Assembly: GCF_009377235.1 (NCBI RefSeq)
Contig: NZ_VMNX01000066.1
Span: 1-41,383 of the forward strand
DNA length: 41,383 bases
Reading direction: 5' to 3'
Origin: Streptomyces acidicola
GTDB lineage: Bacteria; Actinomycetota; Actinomycetes; Streptomycetales; Streptomycetaceae
In this document: one piece after another, positions 22,618 to 29,987 of the stretch
Layout: the number at the start of each line of letters is the position of its first letter
Numbering within the stretch: position 1 is the stretch's first letter
Position numbers and translations under genes: made by a program
The notes under the pieces: generated by a model
Database searches by the model: none
The model's input: the letters and a program-made list of their open reading frames with translations, nothing else
Told to the model about the DNA's origin: nothing

Positions 22618-23220
22618 GTGACCGGAAGAGAACGAAGAGAGCGTACGAACACACGAGACATCGCCCGGGCGGCCGTGCGGGCCCAACTGGCGCAGGTGGC
22701 CTTCGAGTTGTTCTGTCGCGAGGGCTTCGACAAGGTCACGCTCGACGACCTGGCGGCAGCCGCCGGGGTCTCGCGCAGCACATTCCTGCGCTACTTCGGC
22801 ACCAAGGAGGACGCCGTCCTCGGCGCCTTCGACGGTCACGACCGGCGGGTCGCCGACGCCCTGCGCGCCCGTCCCGCCGACGAGGACGAGTGGACGGCAC
22901 TGCGGCACGCCCTGGACACCGTCATCGAGCGCTACCACCAGGACCCGGCCGCCGCTCTCGCAACGACCCGGCTCGTCCGGGAGACACCCGCCCTGTGCGC
23001 CCGGCACCTGGAGAAACAGCACCGCTGGCGCCCCGCCCTGGCCGAGGCCCTCGCGGAACGCTCCGGCTCCGCCGAGGCCCCGACACTCGGCCAGTCGGTA
23101 CGGGCCGCCGCGGCCCTGGACTGCCTGTACGTCGCCCTCGACCACTGGCTGGCCTCCGAGGGCCGCCTGGACCTGGTCGGCCTCCTCGACGATGCGTTCG
23201 CCGCACTCGCACCCCGGTGA
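22618..23220 (+). CDS. TetR-family transcriptional regulator
   Basis: A 200-residue TetR regulator. The helix-turn-helix spans about residues 18-65 (AFELFCREGFDKVTLDDLAAAAGVSRSTFLRYFGTKEDAVL). The C-terminal domain holds RLVRETPALCARHLEKQHRW and matches the MftR-like C-terminal fold often found in actinobacterial regulators. The start is the GTG at 22618; the purine stretch GAGGAAG is rather far upstream, so translation initiation may be weak. It is divergent from the F420-reductase-like gene and probably controls it through the palindrome at 22551. It converges with the DUF952 gene, with only seven bases between the stops. Confidence 0.9.
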   Translation: MTGRERRERTNTRDIARAAVRAQLAQVAFELFCREGFDKVTLDDLAAAAGVSRSTFLRYFGTKEDAVLGAFDGHDRRVADALRARPADEDEWTALRHALDTVIERYHQDPAAALATTRLVRETPALCARHLEKQHRWRPALAEALAERSGSAEAPTLGQSVRAAAALDCLYVALDHWLASEGRLDLVGLLDDAFAALAPR

Positions 23221-23227
23221 ACGCCGC

Positions 23228-23590
23228 TCAGTTCAGCTGCTTCAGTCCCGTCGCCCGCCCCTCCTCGTCCCACCGGACCTCCAGGATCCGCTCAACGGCG
23301 TCGCGGTTGACGGGACCGAACACATGGGGGAACCGGACGCCCCCGGAGACCCCGGGCGGCGGGACGGGCACCGGCTCCTCCCACTCCACCGTGGCGGCCA
23401 GCCGGTCCTCGTCGAGGAGCAGCGCCAGCAGCGGCCTCGGCGCTGTCCGGTAGAAGGCGTTGACGACGGCCAGCGTGGTCGCCTCGTCGGGCGAGCAGTG
23501 GACGAACCCGTCCTCCGCGAGGGAAGCGGGCGCGTACGGACGGCCGGGGTCGGCGTTCCAGTCACCGAGCGGTACGACGTGATAGATCAT
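23228..23590 (-). CDS. DUF952-family protein, probably leaderless
   Basis: A 120-residue protein matching DUF952: it opens IYHVVPLGDW, continues DGFVHCSPDEAT and AFYRTAPRPLLALLLDED, and ends near VRFPHVFGPVNRDAV. The family is small, often annotated as glutathione S-transferase-like or of unknown function, with a conserved His-Cys segment (FVHCS). The ATG at 23590 has no ribosome site, but a TATAAC hexamer on the same strand at 23597-23602 ends six bases before it, so the transcript probably begins at the start codon. An upstream in-frame start at 23674 would extend beyond family length. It converges with the TetR gene. Confidence 0.8.
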   Translation of the reverse strand: MIYHVVPLGDWNADPGRPYAPASLAEDGFVHCSPDEATTLAVVNAFYRTAPRPLLALLLDEDRLAATVEWEEPVPVPPPGVSGGVRFPHVFGPVNRDAVERILEVRWDEEGRATGLKQLN

Positions 23591-23596
23591 GGCGCG

Positions 23597-23602
23597 GTTA
23601 TA
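23597..23602 (-). promoter_or_regulatory. -10 box of a leaderless promoter (DUF952 gene)
   Basis: TATAAC on the minus strand ends six bases upstream of the ATG at 23590, so transcription would begin at or next to the start codon. No clear -35 hexamer is visible at 17-18 bases. Confidence 0.5.
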
Positions 23603-23723
23603 CGTCGCCCCGGCGAGTTGTTCCACTCGGGCGTGGACGTCCGCGAAGGGGCGGCCGGGCGCTGAACCGCGCACCGACCACCCCCCTTCCTTCCGCGCCT
23701 GCGGCTACCGCTGCCGCTGCCGC

Positions 23724-25070
23724 TCAGCGTCGTGCGACCCAGTTCCCGGAAGAGAGATCCACGCCGGGCAGCCCCTCAGGAAGCAGCCGACGGGCTTCGC
23801 CGTCCGCCGACCGGGACTCCGACTCGGACTCCGGCTCGGACTCCGACACGGGCTCGGTGGCCGGGCAGAGCGCACGGCCGATGTGCTCGTTGAGGGCGTC
23901 GTCGATCGGGCTCGGCTCCAGCCCGGTGCCGTCCTCATTGAGGCGCTGGTACTTCATGAGGTTCCAGCCCAGGGCGAGTTGGCGCTCGCCATCGGGGCTG
24001 GACAGCGCGATCGTGCCGGCGCCGAAGACCGCGCCGTCATGGCCCCAGAAGCGGCCGCAACCGGGCAGTTCGAGGGCGTAGATCCCCAGTCCGTAGTCGA
24101 TACCGCCCGCGGGGACCGTGGTCAGCATCTCGCCGAGGGCCGCCCGGCCGATCAGCCCGCCGCCCAGCAGGGTGCGGTAGAAACGGTTCAGGTCGTCGGT
24201 GGTCGACACGATCGCGCCGGCCGTGCTCGCCCAGGACTGGTCGTAGACGCTGTAGTCGCGGGGCGGGTCGATCAGGCCGTAGAACGACTCGTACATCCTG
24301 GCGTGCGGGCCCTTGATGTACGGGGTGCGCGGGTACGTGGTGTCGCGCAGCCCGGCGCGGTCGATGACGTTGCGGGTGATGTACCTCCCGGCGTCCTGGC
24401 CTGTGACCTTCTCCAGGATCAGCCCGGCGATCACGTAGTTGGTGTTGGAGTACGACCACCGCTCGCCGGGCCGTCCCGTGGAGGGCGCCTCCAGGCCGAG
24501 GCGCACCAGTTCGCCGGGCGCGATGGAGCGGAAGCGATTCTCGTCGAGGCTCGCCGTGGAGTTCTGGGCGAGGGAGGGGAAGGCGCCGAGGATGTAGTCG
24601 CCGATCCCGCTGGTGTGGTTGAGGAGCATCCGTACGGTGACGTCCTGGCCCAGCTGCCCCGGGACCAGGTCCGGGACGTACTCGCCGATCGGCGCGTCGA
24701 GCCGGATCTTGCCGCGCTCCACCTGCTGGAGCAGGGCCACGGCGGTGAACGTCTTGCTGATGCTGCCCACACGGTGCCGCATGTCGGAGGTGACCGGACG
24801 CCCCGTGTCCACGTCGGCGAGTCCGGCCGCGCCGGTCCACCGGTCACGGTCCTCGCGGACGGACGAGTAGACGCCGTACATGCCCGCCTCGTGCACGGCA
24901 CGCAGCGTGCTGCGCAGGGCGGCGCGGTCCAGCGACTCGTCCGTGGACGGGGCGGTTCTGGTGCCGGCGGAGGCGGAGGCAGTGGCGGAGGCCGCCGGTA
25001 ACGCGCTGGTCAGCAGGAGCGTGGTGCCCAAGACGGTTCCGATGAGCCGGGTCATGCGAGTGATGCGCAA
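23724..25070 (-). CDS. Secreted serine hydrolase (class C beta-lactamase / DD-peptidase fold)
   Basis: A 448-residue exported enzyme. The signal peptide is RLIGTVLGTTLLLTSALPAASATAS. The penicillin-recognising-enzyme motifs are present: SISK (SxxK, Ser at about 103 and Lys at 106), YSN at about 207-209, and HDG at about 344-346. The fold resembles the Streptomyces R61 DD-carboxypeptidase and beta-lactamase-family esterases. It could trim peptidoglycan peptides or hydrolyse D-amino-acid peptides or esters; beta-lactamase activity is not assured. The tail has an acidic Ser/Glu repeat (SESEPESESES). The TTG at 25070 has GGAAGGGA well placed upstream; an ATG at 25055 is the alternative. Confidence 0.9.
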   Translation of the reverse strand: MRITRMTRLIGTVLGTTLLLTSALPAASATASASAGTRTAPSTDESLDRAALRSTLRAVHEAGMYGVYSSVREDRDRWTGAAGLADVDTGRPVTSDMRHRVGSISKTFTAVALLQQVERGKIRLDAPIGEYVPDLVPGQLGQDVTVRMLLNHTSGIGDYILGAFPSLAQNSTASLDENRFRSIAPGELVRLGLEAPSTGRPGERWSYSNTNYVIAGLILEKVTGQDAGRYITRNVIDRAGLRDTTYPRTPYIKGPHARMYESFYGLIDPPRDYSVYDQSWASTAGAIVSTTDDLNRFYRTLLGGGLIGRAALGEMLTTVPAGGIDYGLGIYALELPGCGRFWGHDGAVFGAGTIALSSPDGERQLALGWNLMKYQRLNEDGTGLEPSPIDDALNEHIGRALCPATEPVSESEPESESESRSADGEARRLLPEGLPGVDLSSGNWVARR

Positions 25071-25310
25071 GGCCGTTCCCTTCCCTGGTTGCGGGCATGC
25101 CAGGGGTAATTGTCATGGGCGAGCCATGCGCCTTACATCCTTCCCACGGATGATCAGGGCCTCGTTCGGCCTACCGACATCTCGTCATCTCCCTTGAGCT
25201 ATCCGGCGGTTGACACAGGCTGGGCGGCGCCGACACAAGGTGAGCGGGTGAGCGTCGCACGTGGCGGTCCGCTGCCCCAGGAAGTCATGTCCCGCCAGGG
25301 ACGGGACCTG

Positions 25311-25613
25311 TTACGACGGCGAAGCAGGCTCTGTCTCCGCCTCGGGACGCCGCGAGGAGGCTCGTCGGCGCGCCACCAGGGTGGTACCGATCACCACCAG
25401 GCCGACCGCGACGATCTTCGCGGCCTGATAGATCAAGGGGACGCTCGAGCCCGACCGGCCCAGGAAGCCCCACAGAAGGAGACAAAGCCCCGAGACAATC
25501 AGGAGAACACCCCCGACGAGGCCGCCGAGGCCCGCCCACCAGGGCTCGGGCGGCGCACCTAACGCAGGCTCCACGCCCGGTTCTTCACGTTGATCAGCCG
25601 TCATTCCTCGCAC
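25311..25613 (-). CDS. Small two-helix membrane protein, unknown function
   Basis: About 100 residues: a polar, Glu/Pro-rich N-terminus, two hydrophobic helices (LGGLVGGVLLIVSGLCLLLWGFL and YQAAKIVAVGLVVIGTTLVA), and a basic then acidic tail (RRRASSRRPEAETEP). No named family recognised. The start could be the GTG at 25613 or the ATG at 25604; GAGGA lies between them, too close to the ATG, so the GTG is kept provisionally. It stands alone between the hydrolase gene and a repeat-rich spacer. Codon use (GC-rich third positions) supports it as real. Confidence 0.6.
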   Translation of the reverse strand: MRGMTADQREEPGVEPALGAPPEPWWAGLGGLVGGVLLIVSGLCLLLWGFLGRSGSSVPLIYQAAKIVAVGLVVIGTTLVARRRASSRRPEAETEPASPS

Positions 25614-25953
25614 ATTAACAAGGCGCCGGTCAATGGTCGTGCCGGCCCTGGACCGCCAAGGGGAAGCCGACGCCGGTGGTCGCCAAGGACGGGCTTCCTC
25701 CTCGTGCGCCCCGCAGGACCGGTACTTCCCTCGATGCCGAGAGCCTCACCAACGCGGTATTGATCCGCCCTCGCCCCCGGCCCCAGCGGCTCCGACCACA
25801 GCGGCCCGGCCTCGGCCCCAGCGGCTCCGACCACAGCGGCCCGGCCTCGGCCCCAGCGGCTCCGACCACAGCGGCCCGGCCTCGGCCCCAGCGGTTCCGA
25901 CGACAACACCATGCTCGTGTCGATCCGCCCGTAATGCTTCGGGCGGCGTCGTC
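25614..25953. other. Repeat-rich spacer
   Basis: A 340-base region between two minus-strand genes that contains the 35-bp tandem array at 25778-25902. Its open frames on both strands consist of repeat translations rich in Arg, Pro and Gly, with no ribosome sites, and are not credible genes. Confidence 0.6.
25778..25902. repeat. 35-bp minisatellite, about 3.5 copies
   Basis: Perfect units at 25778-25812, 25813-25847 and 25848-25882 begin CGGCCCCAGCGGCTCCGACC; a diverged partial copy follows. The unit length is not a multiple of three, which argues against coding. It lies upstream of the small membrane-protein gene and downstream of the HIBADH-like gene. Confidence 0.92.
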
Positions 25954-26838
25954 TCACGGCTTCTCGTCGAAGCTCGCGAAATACGCGGCGGCCATGTCCT
26001 CCTCCCCGTGCCCCTGCTCGGCGGCCCGCGCCAGGCGTTCGGCGCTCGCGGCGGCCACGTCGAGGCGTACGCCGCTCTGCTCCCCCGCGGCGACGATCAG
26101 CCGGGCGTCCTTGGCGGCGGTGGTCACGGCGAAGGATGCGGGTGAAAGCTGACCCCCCAGGATCAGCGCGGCCTTGGCCCGCAGATACCCCATGTCCAGC
26201 GGGCCACCGGCGATGGCGTCGAAGAAGCCCTGCGGGTCCACACCGAGGGCCTGCGCCAGGGCCAGGACCTCACCGGTCGCGCTGGTGGCCGCGAGCACCC
26301 AGCTGTTGGCCACCAGCTTCAGCCGGGTGGCGCTGCCGGCCGCGCCGTCCTCGCCGGTCCACACCGTACGGGCGCCGACCGCATCGAAGACCGGCGACAC
26401 CACCTCCCGGCCCTCGACGGGCCCCGCCGCGAGCACGGTCAGCTGTCCGGCCTCCGCGGGCTGCTTGGTCCCGAGGACCGGCGCGTCGTAGAAGACCAGC
26501 CGGTGCTCGCGGGCGAACCCGGCCAGCTCGCCGATGGCCTCAATGCCCGCAGTCGTGGACTGCACCCAGACGGCACCCGGCCGCAGGGCCTCGGCCGCCT
26601 GCTCCATCACATCCAGCGCGGCCGGACCGTCGTACAGCATGGTCAGGACGACATCGGCGCCCTGCACCGCCTCGGCCGGCGTGTCCGCGACGTACACGCC
26701 CTCGGCGGCCAGCGGCTCGGCCTTGTCGCGACTACGGTTCCACGCACGCACGCCGAGTCCGGCGCGGGCGAGGTTACGGGCCATCGGGGCGCCCATGATG
26801 CCGGTGCCCAGGACTGTCACGGTGAGGTTGTCGGTCAT
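25954..26838 (-). CDS. NAD(P)-dependent beta-hydroxyacid dehydrogenase family (HIBADH-like / imine reductase-like)
   Basis: A 294-residue protein with the N-terminal cofactor motif VTVLGTGIMGAPMARNLARAG and an all-helical C-terminal domain containing LKLVANSW, where the catalytic Lys is at about 173. AWNRSRDKAEPLAA suggests NADP(H) preference (Arg after Asn). The family includes 3-hydroxyisobutyrate, tartronate-semialdehyde and glyoxylate reductases and imine reductases. The substrate loop here reads DAPVLGTKQPAEAGQLTVLAAG, where the usual Ser-Gly-Gly is replaced by LGTKQPAEAG, so a non-canonical substrate is possible. The ATG at 26838 has AGGAAG eight bases upstream. It follows the AAA ATPase gene on the same strand, across a 16-bp tandem repeat. 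Confidence 0.9.
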   Translation of the reverse strand: MTDNLTVTVLGTGIMGAPMARNLARAGLGVRAWNRSRDKAEPLAAEGVYVADTPAEAVQGADVVLTMLYDGPAALDVMEQAAEALRPGAVWVQSTTAGIEAIGELAGFAREHRLVFYDAPVLGTKQPAEAGQLTVLAAGPVEGREVVSPVFDAVGARTVWTGEDGAAGSATRLKLVANSWVLAATSATGEVLALAQALGVDPQGFFDAIAGGPLDMGYLRAKAALILGGQLSPASFAVTTAAKDARLIVAAGEQSGVRLDVAAASAERLARAAEQGHGEEDMAAAYFASFDEKP

Positions 26839-26850
26839 GACGTCAACTTC

Positions 26851-26882
26851 CTGATCTGTGTTCGCTCTGATCTGCGTTCGCT
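26851..26882. repeat. 16-bp tandem repeat upstream of the HIBADH-like gene
   Basis: CTGATCTGTGTTCGCT (26851-26866) and CTGATCTGCGTTCGCT (26867-26882) differ at one base and fill most of the 59-base gap between the ATPase stop and the reductase start. They overlap the expected ribosome-site/promoter area. Confidence 0.75.
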
Positions 26883-26897
26883 GCCGTCGGAGCATGC

Positions 26898-28391
26898 TCA
26901 GGACATGCTCCCGGTCCCGTACAAGTCCCGCATCCCCACCACGAGCCCACGCCCGCCCTGCGCCGCCTCCCTCAACTCGGGCGCGGGCTCGTTTCGCACG
27001 TAGAGCGTGAGAACAGCCTCGTCCGCGTCCCACCCCTGCGCACACAGCAGATCCCGGATGTGCTCAAGGCGCCTCAGGTCGGCTGCTGTTCGCGGCTTGT
27101 TGGTCGCCTTGGCCTCGCCGAGGAGGGTGATACGGGCGCTCTTGTCCCGCGCACGGGACGTGCGGCCGAGGGCGACGACATCGACCTCGTGTCCCCTGTG
27201 CTCGCGGCAGGCCACGGTCGTTGTGCCGACCTGTCCGATGTCGTCCAGACCCTGCTCGCGCCCGTACCGGAGTGTCCACTGGCGCGCCAGATCCTCGAAA
27301 TGCGGGCCGAGGACCTTGGAGGAGAAGGTCTCCCTCGACCGCTCCCATGCGGCCCGCCCCTCCCTCATCTCGAAGTCGACGAGGTTCGGACGCACGATCA
27401 GGTCATGGACGCGGACGATGGGGTCGGCCACGGTGATCAGGGGCTTGCGCTGGAGCAGCAGATCCTGTTCGTACCGGATGAAGGCCGCCGCCTTCATGAT
27501 GTTGAGGTGGTACGTCAGCGACTTCGCGTCCATGCCGACAAGCCCACCGATCTGCGTGGGCGTCGCGGCGCCGGACGACACCGCCTCCCAGATGGCGTGG
27601 TACGTGGCGCGATCACTGATGCGCGGATCCTCGGCCAGCAGGTACTCGGGTTCGGTGAACAGGATGTGGGACGGGTTGAACACGCTGCGCGCGAGCCACG
27701 CATAGAACCCCTCGACTCCAGGCTCCGGCGGATCCCCCACCACATCCCGGTACCCCGCCGCTCCCCCGAGCACGGCGTCCACGAGGAACGCCGTCTCCGG
27801 GTCGCTGACCCTCCAGTACTCCGCCGCGTCCCGGAACCCGAAGGGCCCGATCCGCATGTCGATCACGGCCCTCCCGCGCAGCGCCTGGTCACCGGCGAGC
27901 AGGGTCGACATGGTCGAGATCGCGGAACCGCAGAGGATGATCCGCAGGGCCGGCTTCCCTGAGGACGGGCCACGTTGGTCGTAGAGCGCCTGCAGGACGG
28001 AGGGCAGTTCCGGGGAGTGCGTGACCAGGTACGGGAACTCGTCGAGGACGAGGAGTGGGGGTGCGGTGCGGTCGCTGCGGCTGGTGAGCACGTCGGCGGC
28101 TGTGTCAAGGGCCTCGACCCATGAGGTGAACCGCCCGATCCGGAAGCCGATCGCTTGGGCCAGACTGTCGGAGAACCGGTCGAGGGCCATGGCCCGGCTC
28201 TGCTGGAGGGCGAGGGTGTAGACGCCGTCGACAGCCCGGCACAGGTGCTCCAGTAGAAAGGACTTGCCGTGCCGCCTCCGCCCCCGAACGACGCCGATGC
28301 GCAGGCCCGGCGCCCGGTCCGTACAGAAACGGGTGAGCTCGTCCCACTCATGGGTACGGTCGAAGACAGCGGCGGGTTTGGGGATGGACAT
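26898..28391 (-). CDS. AAA-family ATPase with C-terminal nuclease-like domain (archaeal ATPase/DUF234 type)
   Basis: A 497-residue ATPase. Walker A reads GRRRHGKS (about 37-44) and Walker B LLVLDEFPYL (about 113-122); a sensor-like IILCGSAIS follows. A winged-helix segment (ATPTQIGGLVGMDAKSLTYHLNIM) sits in the middle. The C-terminal part, HEVDVVALG (about 401-409) then LLGEAK (about 423-428), fits the E/D...ExK core of PD-(D/E)XK nucleases, as in the DUF234-containing archaeal-type ATPases. Function in bacteria is largely unknown; DNA processing, mobile-element or defence roles have been proposed for relatives. The ATG at 28391 has AGGAGG nine bases upstream. It stands alone, with no obvious partner. 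Confidence 0.85.
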   Translation of the reverse strand: MSIPKPAAVFDRTHEWDELTRFCTDRAPGLRIGVVRGRRRHGKSFLLEHLCRAVDGVYTLALQQSRAMALDRFSDSLAQAIGFRIGRFTSWVEALDTAADVLTSRSDRTAPPLLVLDEFPYLVTHSPELPSVLQALYDQRGPSSGKPALRIILCGSAISTMSTLLAGDQALRGRAVIDMRIGPFGFRDAAEYWRVSDPETAFLVDAVLGGAAGYRDVVGDPPEPGVEGFYAWLARSVFNPSHILFTEPEYLLAEDPRISDRATYHAIWEAVSSGAATPTQIGGLVGMDAKSLTYHLNIMKAAAFIRYEQDLLLQRKPLITVADPIVRVHDLIVRPNLVDFEMREGRAAWERSRETFSSKVLGPHFEDLARQWTLRYGREQGLDDIGQVGTTTVACREHRGHEVDVVALGRTSRARDKSARITLLGEAKATNKPRTAADLRRLEHIRDLLCAQGWDADEAVLTLYVRNEPAPELREAAQGGRGLVVGMRDLYGTGSMS

Positions 28392-28424
28392 GGGCTGGAC
28401 CTCCTGACCGGCGCGCGTGGTCCT

Positions 28425-28461
28425 TAGCCGGAATTCATTTAGCCTAAACACAACCCGGCTA
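28425..28461. promoter_or_regulatory. Inverted repeat upstream of the AAA ATPase
   Basis: TAGCCGG at 28425-28431 is inverted as CCGGCTA at 28455-28461, flanking an A/T-rich 23-base core. It lies 34 bases upstream of the ATPase start, in the probable promoter. Confidence 0.4.
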
Positions 28462-28538
28462 GCTACAGGAAAGTAATCATCCCGCTACCCGTCGTCATTT
28501 GAACTTGCAGTGTCCACTCGGGGACAGGGGTGCGCCAG

Positions 28539-28791
28539 TCACAGGAAGGTGACCTGCATGATGTACAGCCGTTCGTGCCGGGGGACGATCAGGTAGTCGG
28601 ACAGGCCGCCGGGCACATGGGCGAAGCCTCCTTTCGGGCCTTCTCCCTGGTAGGTGGTGCCGTCGAGGTAGAAGGCTTCGTCAGCCCGAACCAGTTCGTC
28701 GGCCCTTCTTCTCGACCTCGGCGAGGAATGCCGGAGGAGCGCCCCCTGCGACGTGCAGTTCGTCCGGGTCGTACTCCCACTGCCACGTCAC
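28539..28791 (-). pseudogene. Frameshifted small gene, possible RelE/ParE-like toxin fold
   Basis: From a GTG at 28791 (overlapping the DUF6247 stop) translation reads VTWQWEYDPDELHVAGG and on to AEVEKK, then leaves frame and stops after 36 residues. In the next frame the protein continues ADELVRADEAFYLDGTTYQ to SDYLIVPRHERLYIMQVTFL and stops at 28539. Removing one G from the GGG run at 28703-28705 restores an 83-residue protein. The final beta-strand pair (DYLIVPRHERLYIMQVTFL) resembles the end of RelE/ParE-type proteins. I judge it a gene broken by one inserted base, or a sequencing error. The start/stop overlap (GTGTGA) shows it was translated with DUF6247, as in a toxin-antitoxin-like pair. 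Confidence 0.65.
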
Positions 28792-29144
28792 ACGGTCACC
28801 GCCCGCTGGGCCTCCGCTTCGACGGCGGTCAGTTCGTTCATGCCGGACCGGAATACGGGGTCACCCTTACTGCCTGTGCCGTTCACCGCGGCAAGCGCGG
28901 TGCGGTGGCGAGCGGACAAGTCGGGGCGGCGTTCGATCTCGACCTGTGCATGCCAGTACGTGAGCCAGTGCTGGAGGTGACCGATCTTGCCGTCTGCGAT
29001 AGCGGCTGCGAGCACTTGCTCCTTGTGCCGTTCCATCTCGCCCAGCCGATGGGGAGCGATGCGCGCGAGGGCGACACGGACGGCGTCGGGGGTTCGCTCC
29101 GGCCGGGGGATCAGCTCCTGCCCGTGATCAGGCTGAGTGGTCAC
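28788..29144 (-). CDS. DUF6247-like protein
   Basis: A 118-residue helical protein. The core RTPDAVRVALARIAPHRLGEMERHK, then a HLQHWLTYWHAQVEIERRP segment, matches the DUF6247 pattern common in Streptomyces. It has no transmembrane segment. The GTG at 29144 has AAGGAG seven bases upstream. Its stop overlaps the start of the frameshifted RelE-like gene, so the two were translationally coupled. By analogy with toxin-antitoxin operons it could be the antitoxin-like partner, which is inference. It is followed upstream, on the same strand, by the RsbW-like kinase gene 99 bases away. Confidence 0.7.
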   Translation of the reverse strand: MTTQPDHGQELIPRPERTPDAVRVALARIAPHRLGEMERHKEQVLAAAIADGKIGHLQHWLTYWHAQVEIERRPDLSARHRTALAAVNGTGSKGDPVFRSGMNELTAVEAEAQRAVTV

Positions 29145-29242
29145 GCGAGGCTCCTTCGGTCTGTGCTCCTTGCCCACCACGGTAGCGGCGACAGCGGACA
29201 ACAGCGCCGGGCTCACCGCTCGGCCTTCGCCGAGGGCGGGCA

Positions 29243-29758
29243 TCACGCGACCTCGCGTTGACACCGGGCTCCCGCCCCACCCACCTCGAACCACATCAGC
29301 TTCCCCGCGCTCCGCCCGAACCGGTCACCTCCGAGCGGCCACCCGCCCCACGCGTCCGCACACTGCCGTACGAGCAGCAGCCCACGCCCGTGAGTGGCGT
29401 CGACCGGGGGCGGGGCGGCGGGTGGCGGCGCACCCTTGGCCGGGGGTTCGTCGAAGGGTGGCGGGATGTACGGATCGGTGTCCCACACGAACACCCTGAG
29501 CCGCCCCTCTCCGAGCGCGCGGAGGCGCAGGGACGCCGGGCCCTTGGCGTGCCGGTACGCGTTGGTGACCAGCTCCGACGTCAACAGCTCGGTGACGTCG
29601 AGGAGTTCCTTCAAGCCGTGGCTCGTGAGTGCGGCGCGTACGGTCATGCGGGCGACGCGGGCCGAGTGGAGGTCGTTGGGCAGGCGGAGGACGTAGCACC
29701 AGTTCTCGGACGAGGAGATTTCGGGCAACGCACAGTCGGACGGAGATACGGTGACCAT
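29243..29758 (-). CDS. RsbW-like ATP-binding protein (anti-sigma-factor kinase fold)
   Basis: A 171-residue GHKL-type ATPase domain protein. The N box reads ELLTSELVTNAYRH, with the Mg/ATP-binding Glu and Asn. The G2 box is THGRGLLLVRQCAD. The G1 segment is VFVWDTDPYIPP, where the usual DxGxG is changed to DTDP, followed by a Pro-rich lid, so ATP handling may differ from RsbW. Streptomyces genomes carry dozens of such proteins, many beside XRE/DUF397 pairs as here, and most have no assigned sigma or anti-anti-sigma partner. The ATG at 29758 has AGAGG a few bases upstream. The divergent XRE gene starts 230 bases away. Confidence 0.88.
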   Translation of the reverse strand: MVTVSPSDCALPEISSSENWCYVLRLPNDLHSARVARMTVRAALTSHGLKELLDVTELLTSELVTNAYRHAKGPASLRLRALGEGRLRVFVWDTDPYIPPPFDEPPAKGAPPPAAPPPVDATHGRGLLLVRQCADAWGGWPLGGDRFGRSAGKLMWFEVGGAGARCQREVA

Positions 29759-29987
29759 GAACACCTCTGGGGAGGAAGGGGACTTGGATCACTCAACGGC
29801 GGGCGCCGAACGGTGGCAGTGCCTGGGGTGGTGCGCTTCCGGCTTACGGGCAAAGGCTGTTGAGCAGCTTGCGCAACACAACGTAGCGGCAAATTTGTAA
29901 GGTCTTCCAATGGAACGGTGAATATCTACCAACTCCCACTCATGTGAGTGACGCCTCCGGCTCGCATCACGGAAGGAAGCACACACC

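Noticed and set aside
25778..25902. Regularly repeated 35-bp units that could suggest a CRISPR array
   Set aside because: Units are directly adjacent with no spacers, and no cas genes are present.
28539..28791. Programmed ribosomal frameshift in the small RelE-like gene
   Set aside because: No slippery heptamer plus downstream structure is evident; a one-base insertion in a G run is simpler.
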